64,000 nt of DNA from Mortierella alpina (lineage: Eukaryota > Mortierellomycota > Mortierellomycetes > Mortierellales > Mortierellaceae), in contig JANATF010000013.1 of the NCBI GenBank assembly GCA_029449245.1, positions 930,001 through 994,000 of the forward strand, given 5' to 3'. The notes beneath the pieces are model-generated. The model was not told the DNA's origin. It searched no databases and saw only the letters and a list, made by a program, of their open reading frames with translations. Within the stretch, counting starts at the first letter, position 1; every line of letters begins with the position of its first letter. Below are positions 1-7,714 of the stretch, piece by piece. A program made the translations under genes and the position numbers.

Positions 1-283
1 CGAGTGGAGTGGTGGGAAGAGTGGATGGTACCATTGGCGAGGGCAATGTTGAGTTGTTGATCGACAATGGGTAGGTGATGTACTTTGGCGAGGTTCTGAT
101 GAATGAAGGAAATTGTAGCCCCAGAATCAATCATGGCATTGACGGGGAGGGAGGACCCCTGGAAATACAGAGTGGCAGGAATGGTGATGGGAGCGGAGTC
201 GTGGATAGGGTCGTGAACAGGAGAAACATTGAAAAGTTGGCCTAGATGGGCTTCTCCACTCTTTACTAGGCGTCGTCGTTTCC
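1..283 (-). CDS. Pol of element A, minus copy (N-terminal fragment)
   Basis: The pol frame begins in -1 relation to gag at the slippery heptamer and runs off the left window edge. It includes the aspartic protease active-site motif MIDSGA (around 125-142), matching the start of pol in the plus copy. There is no start codon of its own until that methionine, so translation by frameshifting from gag is inferred. Confidence 0.6.
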
Positions 284-1480
284 CAAATCGAACACGAAGG
301 GGCTAGTGTTGGCAGTGGTGGCACTAGAGAGAGTGTGTTGAGCCTTGTTACCGAGTCTGGTGTTCGCGGGTTTGGTGGGACACTCCTTAACCCAGTGTCC
401 CTCCAAACCACAGTAGCTACAGAGATCGTTATCTCTGCGTCGCTGTTTTTCTTCGGCGCTCACAGGGCGGTGCTGGGCTTGGCTGAGGTCCATGGCCATG
501 GACGGGGCGGCAACGGACGCGGCGGGAGCGAATGGTCGCGGGACGGAAACAGGGGTCGAATTGCGGGCGCTATTCAAGGTTGTTGTGGAACGAACAGGTT
601 GTCTTTGCAGAAAGTAACCATATTGGCGAGTGTCGATCTCAATAGCCAAATCAGAGAACTCATAGAACGTGCGCGGTTCCTCCTGGCGTGACATGGTTTC
701 TTGGACCGATTCTTTGAGCCCAATCCGGTACTGGGAGATTTTGGCAGCGTCGTTCCACTCGGTATCGGCAACCAACTGGACAAACTTATTGGTGTAGTCC
801 AACGCCGAGCCTTTTTGCTTCAAGGCGCGGAGTTGAGACTCGGCCACGATGTGGGCGTTGGTGACGCCGAAATTCTTGGTCATGACCGACCAAAACTTAT
901 CAAGGCTGCTAATGATCGCGGGTCTTACTTCGTCATCCAGCTTAAAAGCAGGGATGTGCTTTTCCATATACTTATAGGCCGCGGTGTCCCCCAGACGGGA
1001 GATGATGAACATGATTTTAGAGGCATCCGTTGGATGCTGCGAGCTCTGAGCCAAGAAGTACAGCTCCAGCTGAGACTGGAAAGTTTTCCAGTCTTCTCTT
1101 TTACCAGTGAACTTCTCGGGGGAGTCGATCTTGGGCTTGGCCACCGACTGAGTCTTGGTGGCTTCGGCAAGGGTCTTGAGGCCCCGGAGCATATCTTTCT
1201 GGAAGGTATTGTTCTCGTTGATGGCATTCAGAGCAATGATCTGTCCTTCGATCGTTTTGAATCTTGGTTCGACCATTTTGATGAGATCCTCGACGAAACT
1301 ATGGTTGGTCTGTAAGAACTTGAGGAGGGGTCCGTACGCGGTGAGCTGGCTTTCGAGCGACTGAACGCGGTTTTTGAGATCCGCTACGACCGGGCTGGCT
1401 TGCTCGAGGAGAGTGTCCTCGATGGTTTTGACACGAGTTTGGAGGGCTTCAAAATTCTGGTTGGCGGCTTCGAGACTCAT
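266..1480 (-). CDS. Gag polyprotein of element A (intact)
   Basis: A 404-residue capsid/nucleocapsid precursor. An N-terminal coiled coil of about 60 residues precedes the retrotransposon-gag core (motifs such as PEKFTGKREDWKTF and the helical bundle at about residues 120-290). A single CCHC zinc knuckle (CSYCGLEGHWVKEC, about residues 354-367) would bind RNA. The start is the first ATG, about 50 bp after the LTR and primer site. The frame ends at TAG (266-268) directly after a GGGAAAC heptamer (minus strand, 278-284), where a -1 shift would enter pol. This copy shows the uninterrupted gag that the plus copy has lost. Confidence 0.9.
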   Translation of the reverse strand: MSLEAANQNFEALQTRVKTIEDTLLEQASPVVADLKNRVQSLESQLTAYGPLLKFLQTNHSFVEDLIKMVEPRFKTIEGQIIALNAINENNTFQKDMLRGLKTLAEATKTQSVAKPKIDSPEKFTGKREDWKTFQSQLELYFLAQSSQHPTDASKIMFIISRLGDTAAYKYMEKHIPAFKLDDEVRPAIISSLDKFWSVMTKNFGVTNAHIVAESQLRALKQKGSALDYTNKFVQLVADTEWNDAAKISQYRIGLKESVQETMSRQEEPRTFYEFSDLAIEIDTRQYGYFLQRQPVRSTTTLNSARNSTPVSVPRPFAPAASVAAPSMAMDLSQAQHRPVSAEEKQRRRDNDLCSYCGLEGHWVKECPTKPANTRLGNKAQHTLSSATTANTSPFVFDLGNDDA

Positions 1481-1529
1481 GGCTGGGCAGGGACGTGGGT
1501 AGAAAGGTCAAAGTTGTTTGACCTAGTAA

Positions 1530-1844
1530 TGTCGTGAATCTAGGCAGGGCAAGGACAGGATGACCTTTCACAAGGGCAGGAGGGAAGGGACAAGGGAAGT
1601 GGCAAGACAGGAGGGTTCAGGGTATGATCAAGGATGTATTCAAGTTACTAGGTAAAGACTAAACTAAGATGAGACTACAAGGAGTATTTATACTAAAGGG
1701 AGGTGCGCCATGGTGCGCGCCGCACCATGGTCATGGGTCAAATCAGAAGGGTAACACAGCAACAGCCTGACCCAAATAATGATTTGTCGACTCTGGCTTG
1801 ACCTAGGGGTTGAGGACGCGACATCTAGGGCTGAGGTTGCGACA
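1530..1844 (-). repeat. 5' LTR of element A, minus copy
   Basis: This 315-bp LTR begins TGTCGCAACC and ends TTCACGACA when read on the minus strand. It contains the same TATA box, GC-rich palindrome and self-primer sequence as the LTRs of the plus copy. It differs from them by a small number of bases, including a one-base insertion in the ACCCCTAGG stretch. Confidence 0.9.
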
Positions 1845-1917
1845 GTAGCTCGTCCAAAGGCGCAGATAATGTGCCATAGAGAGGGATGTACTCACGAAAA
1901 TAATTAAACATACCAAG
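1845..1917 (-). mobile_element. 73-bp reverse transcriptase fragment of element B between two A copies
   Basis: Read on the minus strand, this stretch continues the reverse transcriptase frame that is broken at 7715. The codons before the break give MVQRYLG and the fragment gives MFNYFREYIPLYG then SAPLDEL, the usual sequence of the RT thumb in Ty3 elements. It is bounded on the right by the CCAAG target duplication of the plus A copy (1913-1917) and on the left by the LTR of the minus A copy. It proves that both A copies inserted into the same RT gene, about 68 bp apart. Confidence 0.9.
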
Positions 1918-2231
1918 TGTCGCGTCCTCAGCCCTAGATGTCGCGTCCTCAACCCTAGGTCAAGCCAGAGTCGACAAATCATTATTTGGGTCAGGCTGTT
2001 GCTGTGTTACCCTTCTGATTTGACCCATGACCATGGTGCGGCGCGCACCATGGCGCACCTCCCTTTAGTATAAATACTCCTTGTAGTCTCATCTTAGTTT
2101 AGTCTTTACCTAGTAACTTGAATACATCCTTGATCATACCCTGAACCCTCCTGTCTTGCCACTTCCCTTGTCCCTTCCCTCCTGCCCTTGTGAAAGGTCA
2201 TCCTGTCCTTGCCCTGCCTAGATTCACGACA
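1918..2231 (+). repeat. 5' LTR of element A, plus copy
   Basis: A 314-bp LTR with TG...CA ends (TGTCGCGTCC to TTCACGACA). It holds a TATA box (TATAAATA, 2069-2076), a perfect 10-bp-arm palindrome (CCATGGTGCG, GCG loop, CGCACCATGG; 2031-2053) just upstream of the TATA, and the sequence ACCTAGTAA (2108-2116) complementary to the primer site right after the LTR. A repeated GTCGCGTCCTCA motif lies at its start. Confidence 0.95.
2069..2076 (+). promoter_or_regulatory. TATA box of element A LTR promoter
   Basis: TATAAATA lies 39 bp upstream of the self-primer sequence at 2108. A transcript starting 30-40 bp downstream would begin at or very near ACCTAGTAA, as the self-priming model requires. The same box is present in the 3' LTR and in the minus copy. 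Confidence 0.65.
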
Positions 2232-2240
2232 TTACTAGGT
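2232..2240 (+). other. Self-primer binding site of element A
   Basis: TTACTAGGT directly abuts the 3' end of the 5' LTR, where the minus-strand primer site belongs. It is the exact 9-nt reverse complement of ACCTAGTAA at 2108-2116, inside the LTR near the predicted RNA start. It shows no TGG start typical of tRNA-primed sites. In Tf1 the 5' end of the mRNA folds back to prime its own reverse transcription; this arrangement fits that. The minus copy keeps both partners. Confidence 0.65.
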
Positions 2241-2280
2241 CAAACAACTTTGACCTTTCTACCCACGTCCCTGCCCAGCC

Positions 2281-3713
2281 ATGAGTCTCGAAGCCGCCAA
2301 CCAGAATTTTGAAGCCCTCCAAACTCGTGTCAAAACCATCGAGGACACTCTCCTCGAGCAAGCCAGCCCGGTCGTAGCGGATCTCAAAAACCGCGTTCAG
2401 TCGCTCGAAAGCCAGCTCACCGCGTACGGACCCCTCCTCAAGTTCTTACAGACCAACCATAGTTTCGTCGAGGATCTCATCAAAATGGTCGAACCAAGAT
2501 TCAAAACGATCGAAGGACAGATCATTGCTCTGAATGCCATCAACGAGAACAATACCTTCCAGAAAGATATGCTCCGGGGCCTCAAGACCCTTGCCGAAGC
2601 CACCAAGACTCAGTCGGTGGCCAAGCCCAAGATCGACTCCCCCGAGAAGTTCACTGGTAAAAGAGAAGACTGGAAAACTTTCCAGTCTCAGCTGGAGCTG
2701 TACTTCTTGGCTCAGAGCTCGCAGCATCCAACGGATACCTCTAAAATCATGTTCATCATCTCCCGTCTGGGGGACACCGCGGCCTATAAGTATATGGAAA
2801 AGCACATCCCTGCTTTTAAGCTGGATGACGAAGTAAGACCCGCGATCATTAGCAGCCTTGATAAGTTTTGGTCGGTCATGACCAAGAATTTCGGCGTCAC
2901 CAACGCCCACATCGTGGCCGAGTCTCAACTCCGCGCCTTGAAGCAAAAAGGCTCGGCGTTGGACTACACCAATAAGTTTGTCCAGTTGGTTGCCGATACC
3001 GAGTGGAACGACGCTGCCAAAATCTCCCAGTACCGGATTGGGCTCAAAGAATCGGTCCAAGAAACCATGTCACGCCAGGAGGAACCGCGCACGTTCTATG
3101 AGTTCTCTGATTTGGCTATTGAGATCGACACTCGCCAATATGGTTACTTTCTGCAAAGACAACCTTGTGGTGTTTTATGCTGGTGTGGGGCCCAGGCACG
3201 TATGTACCTGAGTCGCACGTCCCTTTTTACTTCTACGATTATTAAGAGTTCCCGTGACCGGTGTCTGGAGGAGCTATATAAGTCCTCCAGATCCCTGTCC
3301 ACAATAAAACCCTCTCTTGTTCTTGTTGACTTCAGTCCCCAGTTTAGTATTGTAAGTTTACCCCTAGAGAATATCACAAACCTGTTCGTTCCACAACAAC
3401 CTTGAATAGCGCCCGCAACTCGACCCCTGTTTCCGTCCCGCGACCATTCCCTCCCGCCGCGTCCGTTGCCGCCCCGTCCATGGCCATGGACCTCAGCCAA
3501 GCCCAGCACCGCCCTGTGAGCGCCGAAGAAAAACAGCGACGCAGAGATAACGATCTCTGTAGCTACTGTGGTTTGGAGGGACACTGGGTTAAGGAGTGTC
3601 CCACCAAACCCGCGAACACCAGACTCGGTAACAAGGCTCAACACACTCTCTCTAGTGCCACTACTGCCAACACTAGCCCCTTCGTGTTCGATTTGGGAAA
3701 CGACGACGCCTAG
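2281..3713 (+). pseudogene. Gag of element A, disrupted by a solo LTR
   Basis: Residues 1-295 match the intact gag of the minus copy. The frame then enters a 213-bp LTR at 3166. The net insertion of 218 bp (LTR plus duplication) is not a multiple of three, so translation reads through into TGA at 3403-3405. The rest of gag, with the CCHC knuckle (CSYCGLEGHW), resumes at 3379-3383 and continues in frame to TAG at 3711-3713. Removing the insertion on paper would restore the 404-residue frame. One residue differs from the minus copy (T for A after QHPTD). Confidence 0.9.
3166..3378 (+). repeat. Solo LTR of element C family inside gag
   Basis: This 213-bp insertion begins TGTGGTGTTT and ends AATATCACA, flanked by the 5-bp duplication AACCT (3161-3165 and 3379-3383). 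It carries a TATA box (CTATATAAG) and an AATAAA signal. It is about 97% identical by eye to the LTR at 14079-14290. No internal region remains, so it arose by insertion followed by LTR-LTR recombination. Confidence 0.95.
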
Positions 3714-3739
3714 TAAAGAGTGGAGAAGCCCATCTAGGC
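3695..3739 (+). promoter_or_regulatory. -1 ribosomal frameshift signal at the gag-pol junction
   Basis: In the gag frame the heptamer reads G GGA AAC (3695-3701), a canonical X XXY YYZ slippery site. A 6-nt spacer is followed by a potential stem, GCCTAG (3708-3713) with CTAGGC (3734-3739) around a 20-nt loop. The gag stop TAG is part of the stem. After a -1 slip the frame is open for 48 codons up to the protease methionine at 3845 and on through pol. The minus copy has the same site (278-284). Confidence 0.7.
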
Positions 3740-6700
3740 CAACTTTTCAATGTTTCTCCTGTTCACGACCCTATCCACGACTCCGCTCCCATCACCATCC
3801 CTGTCACTCTGTATTTCCAGGGGTCCTCCCTCCCCGTCAATGCCATGATTGATTCTGGGGCTACAATTTCCTTCATTCATCAGAACCTCGCCAAAGTACA
3901 TCACCTACCCATTGTCGATCAACAACTCAACATTGCCCTCGCCAATGGTACCATCCACTCTTCCCACCACTCCACTCGTCTTGTCATGCAATCCAGCCCA
4001 GAACATTTTGAAGTACATTCCTTTCAACTCATCACGCTCGGTAACTATTCTGTGATCCTTGGAATGGACTGGCTAAAAAAGCACAGCCCCTCCATCGACT
4101 GGGATCAGAGAACAGTGACTCTCGCCTGCACTCAAAATCACAACTTCTCTGCCTTGTCACATCTTGCTCGATCCACACTACCTACTTCTATCCTGCCCTT
4201 CACCAGTCAAACACGCTCTGCTTCCCCTCCTCTAGTTCTCAAACCTGCACCAATTACTATCATTTACCCACCTGTACCTGTCCCTGTCAGAAACCCGACT
4301 TCCATGGATATTGCCCTGGTCAGCAACGCCAATTTCTGTCAACTGCTCAAGCAGGGACAGGGTGTAGGCTACATGATGGACATCTCTCAAGTCGAAGAAT
4401 TGTCTACCGCGACTCTTAGTGATGATGAACCAACAATCCAGCTCCCTGAAAAATACGCTGAATACTCTCAAGTGTTCTCCAAGACTCAGGCGGACAAACT
4501 CCCGCCACACCGACCCTACGACCATAGTATTCCCATTGCAGAAGGCGCCAACGTACCTTTTGGGCCTGTCTACAACCTCTCGCAGACGGAGCTCAAGGCC
4601 CTACACGAATATCTCAAAGAAAACCTGGCTAAAGGTTTCATTCGCCGCTCGGAATCCCCAGCCGGAGCGCCCATTCTCTTTGTCAAGAAAAAAGACGGTT
4701 CCCTTCGCCTTTGTGTCGATTACCGAGGACTTAGCAAAATCACAACTCCCAATCGATGCCCTTTACCACTGATCTCCGAAACGTTTGACCAGTTAGGAAA
4801 AGCCAAGTATTTTACCAAATTGGACATGCGTGGTGCCTACAACCTTCTCCGAATAGCGAAAGGCGACGAGTGGAAGACCGCGTTTCGCTGTCGTTACGGT
4901 CACTTTGAGTATCAAGTCATGCCATTCGGGCTCATGAATGCCCCAGGAACCTTCCAAGCGTTCGTGAACGACGTCCTGCGCGACTACTTGGATGATTTTG
5001 TTGTTGTCTACCTTGACGATATTCTTATATATTCCGAATCACTTGACGAGCACACCGCACAAGTCAGAAAGGTCCTCAAGAAATTAGAAGCTGCGGGCAT
5101 CTGTCTGAAACTCGAGAAATGCGCGTTCGATAAGCAAGAGGTCTCGTTCCCGGGATTCGTCATTGGTGTTAACGGCATCTCGATGGATCCGGCCAAGGTG
5201 GCCGCCATTCAAGAATGGGCTACCCCTAAATCAGCTTTTGACATTCAGGTGTTCCTCGGACTCGCTAACTTCTACCGCCGCTTCGTCAAGAACTACTCCA
5301 AAGTAGCCACCCCTCTCACCACTCTGCTCAAGAAGAATGCCAAGTTCATTTGGTCAAGAGCCGCGCAAGACGCTTTTGATGAACTCAAAGCTCGTTTGAT
5401 GTCTGGCCCGATCCTCCGTCACTTTGATCACACAAAAGCGTGTGTCATCGAAGTCGATGCCTCTGACTACGCCCTCGGTGGAGTTTGCAGCCAATATGAT
5501 GACGATGACCGCCTCCACCCTGTTGCCTTCTACTCCAGAAAACTCCTGCCTGCGGAAATGAATTACCAGATCTATGACAAAGAACTGTTAGCCATTGTGT
5601 GCGCCTTCAAGCACTGGCGACACTACCTTGAGTTCTCAGCCTCTACCACAGTCGTCCTTACTGACCACCGCAATCTGGAATATTTTACAACCACCCGCAA
5701 CCTTAGCCGACGCCAGGTCCGCTGGTCTGAAGTCCTATCGGACTACAATTTTGTTATCAAATACCGCCCTGGCTCGCAGAACGCTGCGGCTGACTCTTTG
5801 TCTCGGAGAGACAAACCTGAGGAGGGGAGTGCGGCTGCACTAAGCAAGACCGCCTTAACCCTCCTACCACCAATTCAATTTTTGAATGCCCTACAAGCCC
5901 TGCCGCTGCTCCCAGAAAAGTCAGCCATTCAAAATTTAATTACGAATTTACTGCCAAGCGACCCTACGTTCAGCGTGATCCTTGCTGAGCACCTTGAGAC
6001 GCCAGACCCTGACAGCCTCTACTCTGTCCAGGACGGCCTTCTACTACATGACGGCCTGGTCTGTGTCCCCGACGACCCGGATCTCAAGAAAATGATCCTT
6101 GAAGAATGCCACGACTCTCCCACGGCGGGTCACTTTGGTATTACTAAAACATTTGATCTTGTCTCTCGCACGTTCTTTTGGCCCAGCATGCGACAATATA
6201 TCAAGAATTACGTCGGTGGATGCGATATTTGCCAACGTAGCAAGTCAAGAAATCACAAGCCGTATGGCCTCCTGCAATCCTTGCCGATCCCTGATCGGCC
6301 CTGGTCCTCGATCTCCGTAGACTTTATCACTCAACTGCCCGCCTCCAAGGGCTACACCGCGATATGTGTCTTCGTCGATCGATTCACGAAGATGGCTCAC
6401 TTTGCCCCTACCACAGATACCGTGGACGCGGAGGGTACCGTGCAGCTCTTCTTGGAAAAAGTCTTCGCCGCCCACGGTCTTCCAGATGACGTCGTCTCCG
6501 ATAGAGGCGTCACCTTCACTTCTAAGTTCACTAAGACAGTCTTCAAGGCCCTCCAGATCGAGCAGAACCTCTCTACTGCATTCCATCCTAGGACTGACGG
6601 CCAGACTGAGAGAGTCAACTCGATTCTCGAGCAGTACCTACGCTGTTATATCGACTACCAACAGTCAAACTGGAGCACTTTACTCCCGCTCGCCGAGTTC

Positions 6701-7390
6701 ACTTACAACAACACGGAACACTCGTCCACGAAGACGACCCCTTTCTTCGCTAACTTTGGTTTCCACCCCAAGTTCTCAGTTGCCGTACCCCGGGTGACTA
6801 AGGACAACATCCCTTGCCCTGACCACATCAAGGCTCTTCTAGACATTCATTCTGAGATGAAGTTCAACATCCAGTCTGCGAATGAAAGACACGCCCGACA
6901 TTTCGATACCAAAGCAATAGCTCAGCCTGATTTCAGTGTTGGTGACAAAGTCTGGCTAGACGCCCGAAACCTCCGTACCGAGCGGCCAGCCAAGAAACTT
7001 GACTACAAACGAGTTGGCCCTTTTCAAATACTCGAGAAGGTTGGAACTCGTTCATACCGCCTGGACCTCCCAAGTACCATGAAGATCCACCCGATCTTCC
7101 ACGTCGGCCTCCTCGAGCGTTTCCGCCAAGATACGATCCCGGGTCGGACACCCAAACCTCTCCCTCCACTCGTCGTTGCTGGAGAGGAGGAGTTCGAAGT
7201 CGAGGCCATCCTAGACTCCAAAGTGGCCCGTGGCAGACTCCTCTACCACGTCCATTGGAAAGGTTACCCCATATCTGCTCGCACTTGGGAGCCTGCTGAG
7301 TTGGTTCAAGGCGCCCCTAGACTCATCAAGCGGTTTCATCACGCTCATCCTCACAAACCCGGTCCTACGCTTCGCGGAGCTCAGCCCTAA
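3701..7390 (+). CDS. Pol polyprotein of element A: protease, RT, RNase H, integrase, chromodomain
   Basis: The frame is open from the frameshift site; the first ATG is at 3845, giving 1,181 residues from there. In order: aspartic protease (MIDSGATISF at the ATG, with GMDWL later), reverse transcriptase (YLDDILIYS catalytic motif), RNase H (VDASDYALGG, TDHRNLEYF), integrase with its HHCC zinc finger (H, H, then CDICQRSK), DDE core (VDFITQL, SDRGVTFTS, GQTERVNSILEQ) and GPF module (KRVGPFQILEK), and a chromodomain at about residues 1115-1165 (EFEVEAILD, YHVHWKGYP, TWEP). No internal stop is seen, so the enzymes look competent. Chromodomains of this class direct integration to histone-marked chromatin. 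Confidence 0.95.
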   Translation, partial: RRRLVKSGEAHLGQLFNVSPVHDPIHDSAPITIPVTLYFQGSSLPVNAMIDSGATISFIHQNLAKVHHLPIVDQQLNIALANGTIHSSHHSTRLVMQSSPEHFEVHSFQLITLGNYSVILGMDWLKKHSPSIDWDQRTVTLACTQNHNFSALSHLARSTLPTSILPFTSQTRSASPPLVLKPAPITIIYPPVPVPVRNPTSMDIALVSNANFCQLLKQGQGVGYMMDISQVEELSTATLSDDEPTIQLPEKYAEYSQVFSKTQADKLPPHRPYDHSIPIAEGANVPFGPVYNLSQTELKALHEYLKENLAKGFIRRSESPAGAPILFVKKKDGSLRLCVDYRGLSKITTPNRCPLPLISETFDQLGKAKYFTKLDMRGAYNLLRIAKGDEWKTAFRCRYGHFEYQVMPFGLMNAPGTFQAFVNDVLRDYLDDFVVVYLDDILIYSESLDEHTAQVRKVLKKLEAAGICLKLEKCAFDKQEVSFPGFVIGVNGISMDPAKVAAIQEWATPKSAFDIQVFLGLANFYRRFVKNYSKVATPLTTLLKKNAKFIWSRAAQDAFDELKARLMSGPILRHFDHTKACVIEVDASDYALGGVCSQYDDDDRLHPVAFYSRKLLPAEMNYQIYDKELLAIVCAFKHWRHYLEFSASTTVVLTDHRNLEYFTTTRNLSRRQVRWSEVLSDYNFVIKYRPGSQNAAADSLSRRDKPEEGSAAALSKTALTLLPPIQFLNALQALPLLPEKSAIQNLITNLLPSDPTFSVILAEHLETPDPDSLYSVQDGLLLHDGLVCVPDDPDLKKMILEECHDSPTAGHFGITKTFDLVSRTFFWPSMRQYIKNYVGGCDICQRSKSRNHKPYGLLQSLPIPDRPWSSISVDFITQLPASKGYTAICVFVDRFTKMAHFAPTTDTVDAEGTVQLFLEKVFAAHGLPDDVVSDRGVTFTSKFTKTVFKALQIEQNLSTAFHPRTDGQTERVNSILEQYLRCYIDYQQSNWSTLLPLAEFTYNNTEHSSTKTTPFFANFGFHPKFSVAVPRVTKDNIPCPDHIKALLDIHSEMKFNIQSANERHARHFDTKAIAQPDFSVGDKVWLDARNLRTERPAKKLDYKRVGPFQILEKVGTRSYRLDLPSTMKIHPIFHVGLLERFRQDTIPGRTPKPLPPLVVAGEEEFEVEAILDSKVARGRLLYHVHWKGYPISARTWEPAELVQGAPRLIKRFHHAHPHKPGPTLRGAQP

Positions 7391-7400
7391 ATGGGGAGGT

Positions 7401-7714
7401 TGTCGCGTCCTCAGCCCTAGATGTCGCGTCCTCAACCCTAGGTCAAGCCAGAGTCGACAAATCATTATTTGGGTCAGGCTGTTGCTGTGTTACCCTTCTG
7501 ATTTGACCCATGACCGTGGTGCGGCGCGCACCATGGCGCACCTCCCTTTAGTATAAATACTCCTTGTAGTCTCATCTTAGTTTAGTCTTTACCTAGTAAC
7601 TTGAATACATCCTTGATCATACCCTGAACCCTCCTGTCTTGCCACTTCCCTTGTCCCTTCCCTCCTGCCCTTGTGAAAGGTCATCCTGTCCTTGCCCTGC
7701 CTAGATTCACGACA
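7401..7714 (+). repeat. 3' LTR of element A, plus copy
   Basis: This 314-bp LTR is identical to the 5' LTR except G for A at 7516, which breaks one base pair of the GC-rich palindrome. It directly follows the polypurine tract GGGGAGG, and the CCAAG duplication follows it at 7715-7719. Confidence 0.95.

Larger units (their letters stand above)
1..1844 (-). mobile_element. Chromovirus element A, minus copy (5' part, cut by window edge)
   Basis: This is a Ty3/gypsy LTR retrotransposon in minus orientation: LTR at 1530-1844, gag at 266-1480, and the start of pol running off the left edge. It is a near-identical reverse complement of the first ~2 kb of the plus copy beginning at 1918, so the two copies face each other head to head, separated only by 73 bp of a third element. 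Unlike the plus copy, its gag is uninterrupted. The right-hand target duplication would be 1845-1849; the left one is outside the window. Small differences from the plus copy (an extra C and a few substitutions in the LTR) show it is a separate insertion, not an assembly mirror. Confidence 0.9.
1918..7714 (+). mobile_element. Chromovirus element A, complete plus copy
   Basis: A full Ty3/gypsy element with 314-bp LTRs (1918-2231 and 7401-7714), gag, pol and a C-terminal chromodomain, flanked by the 5-bp duplication CCAAG (1913-1917 and 7715-7719). The two LTRs differ at one position I could find (A at 2033, G at 7516), so the insertion is young. A purine tract (GGGGAGG) precedes the 3' LTR. 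The chromodomain and the self-complementary primer site place it in the Tf1/sushi group of chromoviruses. Gag is disrupted by a solo LTR at 3166-3378, so this copy is not autonomous. Pol is open throughout. Confidence 0.95.

Noticed and set aside
701-1315. A 204-codon plus-strand frame, also present inverted at 2446-3060.
   Set aside because: It is the antisense shadow of gag in both element A copies; gag has the domain evidence.
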